DNA of 15,595 bases from an uncultured beta proteobacterium (GTDB lineage Bacteria; Pseudomonadota; Gammaproteobacteria; Burkholderiales; Burkholderiaceae). The stretch is taken from NCBI GenBank assembly GCA_903944255.1, contig CAJARE010000364.1, positions 1 to 15,595 on the forward strand. Reading direction: 5' to 3'. The translations under genes were made by a program, and so were the position numbers. This document shows, one piece after another, positions 1 through 7,003 of the stretch. The notes beneath the pieces were generated by a model. The model did not search any database and was not told the DNA's origin. It saw only the letters and a program-made list of their open reading frames with translations. Positions within the stretch are counted from its first letter, which is position 1. Each line of letters starts with the position of its first letter.

Positions 1-2
1 GA

Positions 3-380
3 GAGTCTTTGCCAACGGTTAAAACGCCAGCAAACACCATCAATATTGAGGGCATTGTATTTGCCCACCCTGGCAAGGTATATGCTTTAGGCGATGCTAA
101 AGGTCCTGTTGATGCTAGTAAGCCTCGTATCGAACAAAACTTTGATTTAGAGGGTAATGGCAAGCTACATGGCTGGACTCAAAGCCCATTTATTTTGCGT
201 GAGAATGACACAGGTATCGATGATGGCCTACTTAGAGAGTGGGCACCCCTGACGACAGGAGTGGATCGCCATTATGCTTATGCATTCCAGTGGTTTGCAC
301 TGGCAGTATGCGGTTTCTTATTTTGGTTCATTAGTGGCTATCGTCAATATCGGCGCCAAGGCGTTACAAATGGGGATTAA
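3..380 (+). CDS. SURF1 family cytochrome oxidase assembly protein, C-terminal part (5' truncated by window edge)
   Basis: The reading frame is open from the first complete codon of the window, so this is the C-terminal ~125 residues of a longer gene. A TTG at position 9 is not a credible start. The end of the protein has the typical SURF1 finish: a short periplasmic stretch, then an Arg-His-Tyr-x-Tyr-Ala-x-Gln-Trp-Phe signature leading into one C-terminal membrane helix (about 20 residues) and a basic cytoplasmic tail. SURF1 proteins are inner-membrane factors that help heme a insertion into subunit I of aa3-type cytochrome c oxidase. The next gene starts 2 nt after the stop, followed by heme A and heme O synthases and a Sco protein, which supports the assignment. 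The missing N-terminal helix cannot be checked here. Confidence 0.88.
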   Translation, partial: ESLPTVKTPANTINIEGIVFAHPGKVYALGDAKGPVDASKPRIEQNFDLEGNGKLHGWTQSPFILRENDTGIDDGLLREWAPLTTGVDRHYAYAFQWFALAVCGFLFWFISGYRQYRRQGVTNGD

Positions 381-382
381 GA

Positions 383-1036
383 GTGAGTGATAAAGAGTTA
401 TTAATTCCGGCGTCACAGACTGATGCAGCAATCAATGCGCGCACACGCCGTGGTCGCATCCAAATGCTGTTGTTATTGCTTGCCTGTGCTTCACCAGTCA
501 TCGCTTCTTATTTGGCTTATTACGTCTTTAAGCCTGCAGGTGGAAAAACAAACTTTGGAACTTTAGTGTATCCCGCACAAGAACTCAATCCTGCCTGGCT
601 CCGTGTTTCTACTCAGGGAAAGTGGACAATGTTAATTGCTCGCCCTGCCAGCGATTGTCAGATGAAAGATGCTGAATGTATTGAAGCATTATTTTTAATG
701 CGTCAGGTAAAGGTGGCGATGGGCAGAGAGAGTAAGCGGGTACAACTACTATGGGTCAACACTGATGGAAAGTCAGTAGACCCTGAGGTCACAAAAGTTT
801 ATGACGAACAATCTGCTGGTTTAAAGATTGTGACTTTGCCAACAGACCCACAGCTCAAGGCGCAATTTGAAGATTGGCTTAATAAAGAAGGATCTGGTCA
901 GCAGATTCAATTAATTGATCCTAGTCCTGCAAAGATGATGCTCTTCCCGGTGACGAATTCTCCAAAAGAATTTGCTGGCATGAAAAAAGATTTAGAAAAG
1001 CTATTGAAGCTGAATCACAAGGGCGAAAAATTGTAA
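383..1036 (+). CDS. Membrane-anchored Sco/thioredoxin-like protein of unknown function in the oxidase assembly operon
   Basis: This 217-residue protein has a hydrophilic N-terminus rich in Arg, one membrane helix at about 26-48 and a ~165-residue periplasmic domain. The domain resembles a degenerate Sco/thioredoxin fold: strand-like segments at 80-86 and 121-126, and a late Ile-Asp-Pro-...-Met-Met-Leu-Phe-Pro strand at 177-189, as where Sco proteins have 'DP.G.....'. The CXXXC copper site of Sco proteins is absent. The only periplasmic cysteines are C92 and C99, spaced CX6C, and the distal Sco histidine is not evident. The start is GTG at 383, preceded by GGGGA (372-376) at 6-nt spacing. It starts 2 nt after SURF1, and its TAA overlaps the ctaA ATG by one base. 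The context implies a role in oxidase or heme/copper assembly. From memory, relatives at this position are often called 'transmembrane protein' or mislabelled as an oxidase subunit. The true function is unknown to me. Confidence 0.85.
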   Translation: MSDKELLIPASQTDAAINARTRRGRIQMLLLLLACASPVIASYLAYYVFKPAGGKTNFGTLVYPAQELNPAWLRVSTQGKWTMLIARPASDCQMKDAECIEALFLMRQVKVAMGRESKRVQLLWVNTDGKSVDPEVTKVYDEQSAGLKIVTLPTDPQLKAQFEDWLNKEGSGQQIQLIDPSPAKMMLFPVTNSPKEFAGMKKDLEKLLKLNHKGEKL

Positions 1037-2166
1037 TGCCAGATCTCGTATTACTTTTAGAAATGGGGGCTATTGCAGTATTGTTTGCAGGGATTCCCTT
1101 GGCATATCTTTGGACGAGGTCTGGCTATAGCTTCTTTCAAAAATTAAATTGGGTTGTAGTGTTTGTGACTTTTGATTTGATTGTGTTTGGAGCTTTTACC
1201 CGTTTGACAGATTCTGGTTTAGGCTGTCCCGATTGGCCTGGATGCTATGGCACTTCAACGCCATTTCATGCTTTGAGTGATATTCAGCAGGCTGAAAGCG
1301 CCTTGCCTACCGGGCCTGTGACGGTAATGAAGGCGTGGATTGAAATGATTCATCGCTATCTGGCAATGACAGTGGGAGCTTTAATTTTGTTACAGGTCGG
1401 AATCGCTTTCAAAAAGCTCAAGTCAATGGGGCGGACACCTTTCATTGCTAGCTTGGGCTTACTTTTACTGGTTTGTATTCAAGGTGCCTTTGGCGCTTGG
1501 ACTGTGACACTCAAGCTACAACCCATCATCGTTACGATTCATCTCATGCTGGCTTTAGTTCTGTTCGCTTGTTTAACTGCCTATGCACAGCAAGCATGGG
1601 AAGAGGCTACATCTTCTGTTCGTACATTACGCATTCGTCTTTTGCCTGCTCTATTGATTGTGGCTTCATTTTTAGTCTTATCCATGCAGGTTTTTTTGGG
1701 TGCCTGGGTCAGTACAAACTATGCTGTATTAGCGTGCCCCGATTTTCCAACTTGTTTAGGCTCCGCTTGGCCAGAAACGAATTGGGCTGAAGGCTTTTCT
1801 CTATGGCGTGAGTTAGGCCTTAATGCTCAGGGGGAGTTTATCTCTCCAGTGGCCCTACAAACTATTCATTGGGCCCACCGTGTATTTGCTGTGCTTGTCT
1901 TGTTCTGCCTAGGATTTTTAGGTGTAAAAGCCTATTGCTTAGCAACCCCAGCAACACCACTCCTGAAGGGTTTTGCCAAACTACTCATCGCATTGCTCTT
2001 ATTACAAGTGATTACTGGTATTTCTAATGTCATTTTTCAGTGGCCTTTGTTAGCCGCTTTATTGCATACCGCAGGCTCAGCCGCTTTAGTATTCTGCTTA
2101 GTCAGAATGAGTCAGTGGGCTTCTTGGAAATCACCAATGCAAATGAAGATGGCAAAGTCATTATGA
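1036..2166 (+). CDS. ctaA: Heme A synthase (COX15/CtaA family)
   Basis: This 376-residue polytopic membrane protein has about eight hydrophobic helices and matches the COX15/CtaA family, which oxidises the C8 methyl of heme O to a formyl group to make heme A for aa3-type oxidases. The family signature Thr-Arg-Leu-Thr-x-Ser-Gly-Leu is at 55-62. Conserved heme-ligand histidines fall in helices at H106 (EMIHR), H169 (TIHLM), H278 (TIHWAHR) and H344 (LLHTAG). Two periplasmic cysteine pairs are present, C64/C70 (CPDWPGC) and C234/C240 (CPDFPTC), one in each half, fitting the internal duplication of the family. The ATG overlaps the upstream TAA (TAATG) and its own TGA overlaps the ctaB start (ATGA), indicating translational coupling. 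It uses the CtaB product as substrate. Confidence 0.96.
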   Translation: MPDLVLLLEMGAIAVLFAGIPLAYLWTRSGYSFFQKLNWVVVFVTFDLIVFGAFTRLTDSGLGCPDWPGCYGTSTPFHALSDIQQAESALPTGPVTVMKAWIEMIHRYLAMTVGALILLQVGIAFKKLKSMGRTPFIASLGLLLLVCIQGAFGAWTVTLKLQPIIVTIHLMLALVLFACLTAYAQQAWEEATSSVRTLRIRLLPALLIVASFLVLSMQVFLGAWVSTNYAVLACPDFPTCLGSAWPETNWAEGFSLWRELGLNAQGEFISPVALQTIHWAHRVFAVLVLFCLGFLGVKAYCLATPATPLLKGFAKLLIALLLLQVITGISNVIFQWPLLAALLHTAGSAALVFCLVRMSQWASWKSPMQMKMAKSL

Positions 2167-3056
2167 GCACTCCTCAATTATCTGCAAAGGTGGCTATGCC
2201 GCGTTGGCGTCAGTACTGGGTTTTAACGAAGCCCAGAGTGACACAGCTCGCCGTCTTCTGTGCAGTCATAGGGATGTTTTTAGCAACCCCTGGCATGGTC
2301 CCTTATTCCATCCTCATCGGTGGAATTGTAGGCATTTGGTTGCTCGCTAGCGCTGCTTTTGCAGTCAATTGTTTGATAGAGCAAGCAGTAGATGCCAAGA
2401 TGAAAAGGACTGCTTGGCGACCTTCAGCTACCGGCGAGGTAACACCTTTTCACATCATCATTTTTTCAATCATCCTAGGCTCACTGGGGATGATCATTTT
2501 GTGGATTTTTTGTAACCCATTAACGATGTGGCTGACCTTGGCAACATTTGTTGGTTATGCAGTGATTTATACCTGGTTGTTAAAGCCTGCCACACCGCAA
2601 AATATTGTCATTGGTGGTCTTTCAGGGGCGATGCCACCGGCACTTGGATGGGCCGCTGTAACCAATACAGTTTCTGCCGAAGCTTGGCTCTTAGTACTCA
2701 TTATTTTTGTCTGGACGCCCCCTCATTTCTGGGCTCTCGCACTGTATCGTCGAGATGACTATGTGCAATCTGGATTACCAATGCTGCCTGTGACGCATGG
2801 CGAGCAATTTACCTTGCTCAATATCTTGCTCTACACCTTGATATTGATTGCTGCTACTTTGCTTCCTTATATTTACGGCATGAGCGGCATAGTGTATTTA
2901 GTTTCCGCCATTATTTTGGGTTTGATATTTTTATTCTATGTGATTGCATTATTCATTTCTTATAGCGATGCTTTGGCGAAGAAAACTTTTCGCTTCTCCA
3001 TTACCTATTTATCGCTACTATTTGTAGCATTACTAGTTGACCATTATTTCCTCTAA
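2163..3056 (+). CDS. ctaB: Protoheme IX farnesyltransferase (heme O synthase)
   Basis: This is a 297-residue UbiA-superfamily prenyltransferase that adds a farnesyl group to protoheme to form heme O, the precursor of heme A. It shows the Leu-Thr-Lys-Pro-Arg N-terminal motif (21-25), the first aspartate-rich region as N69-x3-E73-x3-D77 followed by Met-Lys-Arg-Thr and Arg-Pro, the Trp-Thr-Pro-Pro-His-Phe-Trp segment (184-190) and the second acidic motif Arg-Arg-Asp-Asp-Tyr (196-200) before Met-Leu-Pro-Val. The first motif carries Glu where many bacterial homologs have Asp; I recall the same change in other Burkholderiales, so it is probably a clade variant. The frame stays open upstream to 2040, but the ATG at 2163 overlapping the ctaA stop (ATGA) gives the expected length and N-terminus. 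The stop lies 1 nt before the next gene. Confidence 0.96.
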   Translation: MSTPQLSAKVAMPRWRQYWVLTKPRVTQLAVFCAVIGMFLATPGMVPYSILIGGIVGIWLLASAAFAVNCLIEQAVDAKMKRTAWRPSATGEVTPFHIIIFSIILGSLGMIILWIFCNPLTMWLTLATFVGYAVIYTWLLKPATPQNIVIGGLSGAMPPALGWAAVTNTVSAEAWLLVLIIFVWTPPHFWALALYRRDDYVQSGLPMLPVTHGEQFTLLNILLYTLILIAATLLPYIYGMSGIVYLVSAIILGLIFLFYVIALFISYSDALAKKTFRFSITYLSLLFVALLVDHYFL

Positions 3057-3057
3057 T

Positions 3058-3648
3058 ATGAACCTTACTTTTCTACGTGCTGGTTTTATTACGTTCTTAT
3101 TGTTGACTTTAGCTGCATGCAGCCCTAAGCCAGAATTTAAGAATATCGATATTACTGGTGGAACAGCATTTGGAAAAGACTTTAGCTTGTTAGATCCCGA
3201 TGGAAAGGTGAGAACCCTAGCAGACTTTAAGGGCAAGGTTGTGGTGATGTTCTTTGGTTACACCCAATGCCCTGATGTTTGTCCTACTACCCTAACTGAG
3301 ATACAGCAGGTGATGACATTCTTGGGGCCTAAGGCTGACAAGGTTCAGGTTCTCTTTGTGACAGTCGATCCTGAGCGCGATACTGCTGCAATTTTGAAGC
3401 AGTATGTGCCTGCATTTGATAAGCGCTTTTTGGGATTAAGACCAGCTGACGATGCGTCCTTAGAAAAGGTCGCTAAAGACTTTAAGATTTACTATCGAAA
3501 AGTACCTGGCACGAGTCCAGGCTCTTACACCATGGATCATACGGCAGGCAGTTATGCCTTTGATCCTGAGGGGCGTTTACGTTTGTATATCAAGCATGCA
3601 CAAGGTCCTGAGACCTTGGCACATGACTTGAATGAACTCTTAAAGTAA
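3058..3648 (+). CDS. SCO1/SenC family copper chaperone, probable lipoprotein
   Basis: This 196-residue protein starts with a signal peptide ending in a lipobox (Leu-Ala-Ala-Cys, C21), so it is probably lipidated and anchored on the periplasmic side. The mature part is a thioredoxin-fold Sco domain with the copper-binding CPDVC motif (C71, C75), the Thr-Val-Asp-Pro-Glu-Arg-Asp segment (102-108) and the conserved distal histidine H161 (MDHTAG). Sco proteins deliver copper to, or reduce, the CuA site of oxidase subunit II. The ATG at 3058 is 1 nt after the ctaB stop. An in-frame TTG at 3037 would add seven residues ahead of the signal peptide and is rejected. This is the last gene of the oxidase-assembly operon and is convergent with rpoH at 17 nt. 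I see no terminator hairpin in that gap. Confidence 0.95.
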   Translation: MNLTFLRAGFITFLLLTLAACSPKPEFKNIDITGGTAFGKDFSLLDPDGKVRTLADFKGKVVVMFFGYTQCPDVCPTTLTEIQQVMTFLGPKADKVQVLFVTVDPERDTAAILKQYVPAFDKRFLGLRPADDASLEKVAKDFKIYYRKVPGTSPGSYTMDHTAGSYAFDPEGRLRLYIKHAQGPETLAHDLNELLK

Positions 3649-3665
3649 AAGAGGAAAGAGTTGGT

Positions 3666-4589
3666 TTAAGCTGCTTGCAACATACCGCGCATCTTTTTGA
3701 GCGCAGCAGTTTCAATTTGACGAACACGTTCAGCAGAAATACCATATTCACTGGCAAGATCATGCAGTGTTTTGGTGCCCTTACCTTCAGCATCCATTGC
3801 CAACCAGCGTGATTGCACAATATCGCGACTGCGCTCATCTAAGGCCATTAAGGCTTGATCCAATTGGGGACCTTGCAAAGCATCTGTTTCAGCGTGGGCC
3901 ATCATCTCTGTAGGCTCTTGACGATTATCAGCAAGCCATGCAATCGGAGCATAAGCAGAATCTTCATCATTGTCATCGCCCTCTAGTGCAATATCGCCAC
4001 CTGCAAGACGCATTTCCATTTCTTTTACATCAGAACCTTTGACATCTAAAGCCTTTGCCAAAGCCTCAATCTCAGCTGGGGTGAGTGCACTTAAGGTAGG
4101 TTTATTGCTGCGGAGATTAAAAAATAATTTGCGTTGTGCTTTAGTCGTTGCCACTTTTACTAAGCGCCAATTTTTTAGGATGTACTCGTGTATTTCTGCT
4201 TTGATCCAATGAATTGCATAGGACACTAAACGAGCGCCGTTATTTGGGTCATAACGTTTTACAGCTTTCATCAAGCCAATATTGCCTTCTTGAATCAGGT
4301 CTGCATGCGGAATACCATATCCAAGATATTGACGAGCCACAGAAACAACTAAACGTAAATGAGAAAGCACTAAAGTTTTAGCAGCGTCTACATTTTCAGT
4401 ACGACGAAATTCTTGCGCAAGATGTAACTCTTCCGCAGCACTCAGCATTGGTACGCGGTTTACATACGCAATGTAAGAATCGAGAGTGCCAACCCCAAGG
4501 GATGGCAACATTGGAAATGCGGACGCCGCTGCAGCCTGCGCCACAGGCAGCCTTTGCATATTCGGGTTGTCAGATTTCTTTTGAACCAT
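3666..4589 (-). CDS. rpoH: RNA polymerase heat-shock sigma factor sigma-32 (RpoH)
   Basis: This 307-residue group-3-like sigma factor directs transcription of chaperone and protease genes. It has region 1.2/2.1 from about 35, the core-binding segment Asp-Leu-Ile-Gln-Glu-Gly-Asn-Ile-Gly-Leu (97-106), region 2.4 around His-Trp-Ile-Lys-Ala-Glu-Ile (127-133), the diagnostic RpoH box Gln-Arg-Lys-Leu-Phe-Phe-Asn-Leu-Arg (152-160), and a region 4.2 helix-turn-helix at about 277-300. Compared with my memory of E. coli RpoH, the N-terminus has ~20 extra residues including an Ala run (19-24). I chose the ATG at 4589. An in-frame TTG at 4601 would sit only ~5 nt from the predicted transcript start. Neither start has a clear Shine-Dalgarno. 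The gene follows ftsY on the same strand by 92 nt, and that gap holds a perfect CIRCE operator and a promoter. Confidence 0.97.
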   Translation of the reverse strand: MVQKKSDNPNMQRLPVAQAAAASAFPMLPSLGVGTLDSYIAYVNRVPMLSAAEELHLAQEFRRTENVDAAKTLVLSHLRLVVSVARQYLGYGIPHADLIQEGNIGLMKAVKRYDPNNGARLVSYAIHWIKAEIHEYILKNWRLVKVATTKAQRKLFFNLRSNKPTLSALTPAEIEALAKALDVKGSDVKEMEMRLAGGDIALEGDDNDEDSAYAPIAWLADNRQEPTEMMAHAETDALQGPQLDQALMALDERSRDIVQSRWLAMDAEGKGTKTLHDLASEYGISAERVRQIETAALKKMRGMLQAA

Positions 4590-4612
4590 TTTTTTGATCA
4601 ATATAAGGTGTT

Positions 4613-4642
4613 AATAGAAGACTATTTTAGCACTCTTGTCAA
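4613..4642 (-). promoter_or_regulatory. Predicted rpoH promoter (-35 inside the CIRCE spacer)
   Basis: Reading the minus strand, a consensus -35 hexamer TTGACA lies at 4642-4637 and a moderate -10 (TCTATT, 4 of 6 matches) at 4618-4613, with 18-nt spacing. The transcript would start near 4606, giving a leader of roughly 17 nt before the ATG. The -35 falls entirely within the 9-nt spacer of the CIRCE inverted repeat, so HrcA bound there should block RNA polymerase. The -35 call is strong; the -10 and start point are inferred. Confidence 0.6.
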
Positions 4643-4653
4643 GAGAGTGCTAA
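4627..4653 (-). promoter_or_regulatory. CIRCE element (HrcA operator) upstream of rpoH
   Basis: A perfect 27-bp inverted repeat: arm TTAGCACTC (4627-4635), 9-nt spacer, arm GAGTGCTAA (4645-4653). This equals the canonical CIRCE consensus with no mismatch in either arm. CIRCE is bound by the heat-sensitive repressor HrcA, whose activity depends on GroEL. It lies 28 nt after the ftsY stop and 37 nt before the rpoH ATG. The only oriented gene it can serve is rpoH; ftsY lies upstream in the same direction and sco is convergent beyond rpoH. Confidence 0.95.
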
Positions 4654-4681
4654 ACCGGATGAAGGTCTATAACTTATTGAT

Positions 4682-5572
4682 TTAATTGAATAATTCAGTG
4701 GCATATTGCCCTGCTGTAAAGGGGGCTAAATCATCAATACCTTCCCCTTTGCCGAGGGCTAAAACTGCTGGTTTGGGGCCTTCTTCTAGAGTGTGAGCCA
4801 AGGCACAAATCACGCCACCTTTTGCAGTGCCATCGAGCTTTGTCACAATGATTCCAGTAAGCCCCAGAGCAGTATGAAATGCCTTTACCTGGCTTAAACC
4901 ATTTTGACCAGTATTGCCATCAAGCACCAATAAGGTATGGTGTGGCGCGCCAGGAAGTGCCTTGCCGATGACGCGTTTTACTTTTTTGAGCTCTTCCATT
5001 AAGTGGTCTTGAGTGGCAAGCCGACCTGCAGTATCAATAATAAGAATATCGCTTTTACGAGAGATTGCTGAATGAATTGCATCATGAGCCACTGCAGCGG
5101 CATCTCCACCTTCTTGAGTGATGACGTCGACTTGGTTACGGCCGCCCCATTCTTGTAATTGGTTGCGAGCAGCAGCCCTGAAGGTATCTCCGGCAGCAAG
5201 CAGCACAGATTTATTCTGTGCCTGAAAAAGGCGGCACAGCTTGCCAATAGTAGTTGTCTTGCCCGCACCATTCACCCCCACCACCAGCCAAACCTCTGGA
5301 ATAGAACTTTTTTCAGTGATGAATAAGGGATTTGGGAAGGGTTCTAGGGGTCTCAAAAGCTCACTGACCTCGGTAATGAGCAGTGATTGCAGATCTTCTG
5401 AGCTGGAAGCCCCTTCAGACTTTGCGGCTTTTCGTAATTTAGCAATCAATTGTTCGGTCGTAGGAAGGCCTACATCACTTTGAATCAGTGATTCTTCTAG
5501 AGCATCAAACCAAGCTTCATCAGTCTTGCTAGATTTGAAAAGAGATCCGAGAGTTTTACGTAAGCCGAACAT
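4682..5572 (-). CDS. ftsY: Signal recognition particle receptor FtsY
   Basis: This 296-residue SRP GTPase receives SRP-ribosome complexes at the inner membrane. The order is N domain (about 10-85), then G domain with P-loop Gly-Val-Asn-Gly-Ala-Gly-Lys-Thr (99-106), Asp-Thr-Phe-Arg-Ala-Ala-Ala (129-135), G3 Asp-Thr-Ala-Gly-Arg (180-184), G4 Thr-Lys-Leu-Asp (244-247) and a closing Leu-Gly-Lys-Gly-Glu-Gly-Ile-Asp-Asp-Leu (272-281). The long acidic A domain of E. coli FtsY (total ~500 aa) is missing. The protein begins directly with an amphipathic segment (Phe-Gly-Leu-Arg-Lys-Thr-Leu-Gly-Ser-Leu-Phe) that could serve as the membrane-targeting helix. It is divergent from the M16 peptidase gene across 63 bp; a TTGATA hexamer on the minus strand (5605-5600) could be a -35, but no good -10 follows. 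Confidence 0.97.
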   Translation of the reverse strand: MFGLRKTLGSLFKSSKTDEAWFDALEESLIQSDVGLPTTEQLIAKLRKAAKSEGASSSEDLQSLLITEVSELLRPLEPFPNPLFITEKSSIPEVWLVVGVNGAGKTTTIGKLCRLFQAQNKSVLLAAGDTFRAAARNQLQEWGGRNQVDVITQEGGDAAAVAHDAIHSAISRKSDILIIDTAGRLATQDHLMEELKKVKRVIGKALPGAPHHTLLVLDGNTGQNGLSQVKAFHTALGLTGIIVTKLDGTAKGGVICALAHTLEEGPKPAVLALGKGEGIDDLAPFTAGQYATELFN

Positions 5573-5635
5573 AATCGATACAATTTAAACCTTGCATCTT
5601 ATCAATTTAATTCTTGGGATATGGTGATTTAGCAG

Positions 5636-7003
5636 ATGCGATCTAATTTACTCCGTTTTTTCTTTTCCTTACTACTAGTTAGCCCATTAGCGTGGGCTTC
5701 GGCCAGTAATCCTCCACAAACTCATGAATTTAATCTGAGTAATGGCCTCAAACTCATTGTGAGGGAAGATCATCGCGCCCCTACGGTTGCTCATATGGTT
5801 TGGTACCGTGCCGGCTCTATAGATGAGACTAATGGCAGAACAGGCGTAGCTCATGTGCTTGAGCACATGATGTTTAAGGGCACTAAAAAAGTGAAGTCAG
5901 GAGATTTTTCTCGTTTAGTTGCTGCAGTGGGTGGTCGCGAGAATGCATTTACATCGCGTGATTACACTGCCTATTTTCAGCAAGTAGAAAAGTCAAAGCT
6001 TGAGGAAGTGATGAAGCTTGAAGCTGATCGTATGTCGAATCTGAGTTTTGATGATGCGGAGTTTGATAAAGAAATTCAGGTCATCATGGAGGAGCGTCGT
6101 CTTCGTACAGAAGATAATCCAAGTAGCCTTCTCAATGAGGCATTAATGGCTACGGCCTTCATGAGCTCACCTTATCGCTATCCTGTCATCGGCTGGATGA
6201 ATGATCTGATGAATATGAAGGCAGTTGATGCGCGCGATTGGTATCGTAGTTGGTATGCGCCAAATAATGCAACTGTTGTTATCACTGGTGATGTGGATCC
6301 ACAGAATATGTTGAGGCTGGTGCAACAATATTACGGTGTTATTTCTCCCCATGAATTGCCAGTGCGTAAGCCGCAAATTGAGCCACCCCAAAGAGGTATC
6401 AAGCAAGTAGAGGTAAAGGCTCCAGTCGATAGCGCTCAGATAGCCATGGCCTGGAAGGTTCCCCGTCTTGAGCCAGGTAAGTTAGATGATCCAGAGCCAT
6501 ATGCCCTAGAACTTTTAACAGCCGTCTTAGATGGTTATGACAATGCTCGCCTTAATCGAGTTTTGGTCAAGCAAGAGAAAGTCGTCAATGATGTCGGCGT
6601 GGGTTACGACATGATTTCTCGTGGGCCAGAGTTATTTCTGATTAATGCAACTATGGCCAAAGGGAAGACGGTCGCTCAAGCACAGGCGAGCATTCGGAAA
6701 GCCCTTGAAGAGCTTAAGCAAAAAGGAATTTTGGAGTCTGAACTCAAGCGTATAAAAGTACGTATTCTGTCTAACCAAATATATAAACGAGACTCAATCT
6801 TTGGGCAGGCAATGGAAATTGGTAGTAATGAGATGGCAGGCTTTTCTTGGAAAGACATTGATTACATGTTAGAGAAAATGCAAACCATTACACCCGCCCA
6901 GGTACAGGCAGTAGCTAAAAAATATTTAGTAGATGAAGGTTTGACAATTGCTACATTAGATCCTCAGCCACGTAAAATTCAAGTAGCTAAGGGGAGTAAA
7001 TAA
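5636..7003 (+). CDS. Exported M16-family zinc peptidase, catalytically intact member of a pair
   Basis: This is a 455-residue M16 (pitrilysin/mitochondrial processing peptidase-like) metallopeptidase. A signal peptide covers about residues 1-23 (hydrophobic core, then Ala-Ser-Ala), so it is probably periplasmic. The inverted zinc motif HXXEH is intact as H73-V-L-E76-H77. The distal glutamate ligand is probably E153 (or E152) in Val-Ile-Met-Glu-Glu-Arg-Arg. The usual second M16 domain follows (about 220-440). M16 enzymes degrade short peptides in a closed chamber built from two half-clamshells. Its TAA overlaps the ATG of a second M16 gene lacking the zinc motif, so the two probably form a heterodimer. 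Substrate unknown. The start is the ATG at 5636; no strong Shine-Dalgarno is visible. First gene of a + strand run through the ferredoxin. Confidence 0.94.
   Translation: MRSNLLRFFFSLLLVSPLAWASASNPPQTHEFNLSNGLKLIVREDHRAPTVAHMVWYRAGSIDETNGRTGVAHVLEHMMFKGTKKVKSGDFSRLVAAVGGRENAFTSRDYTAYFQQVEKSKLEEVMKLEADRMSNLSFDDAEFDKEIQVIMEERRLRTEDNPSSLLNEALMATAFMSSPYRYPVIGWMNDLMNMKAVDARDWYRSWYAPNNATVVITGDVDPQNMLRLVQQYYGVISPHELPVRKPQIEPPQRGIKQVEVKAPVDSAQIAMAWKVPRLEPGKLDDPEPYALELLTAVLDGYDNARLNRVLVKQEKVVNDVGVGYDMISRGPELFLINATMAKGKTVAQAQASIRKALEELKQKGILESELKRIKVRILSNQIYKRDSIFGQAMEIGSNEMAGFSWKDIDYMLEKMQTITPAQVQAVAKKYLVDEGLTIATLDPQPRKIQVAKGSK

Noticed and set aside
1473..1790. 105-codon alternative frame inside ctaA
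   Set aside because: It has Cys/Ser-rich shadow composition and lies entirely within a gene whose conserved His and Cys motifs are intact.
2040..2162. In-frame upstream extension of ctaB into ctaA
   Set aside because: The extension overlaps ctaA coding sequence by over 120 nt and adds residues foreign to heme O synthases. The ATGA overlap at 2163 gives the normal N-terminus.
2367..2393. NXXXE instead of NXXXD in the first CtaB motif as a possible inactivating change
   Set aside because: All other motifs are intact, and I recall the same Glu in other Burkholderiales CtaB, so it is most likely a lineage variant.
3033..3236. Minus-strand open frame opposite the sco gene start
   Set aside because: It lies antisense to a well-supported signal peptide and Sco domain and shows no recognisable features.
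3649..3665. Bidirectional terminator between sco and rpoH
   Set aside because: The 17-nt gap has no inverted repeat or T tract on either strand.
3590..3838. Minus-strand frame overlapping the rpoH 3' end
   Set aside because: It is an out-of-frame shadow of rpoH with no family signature.
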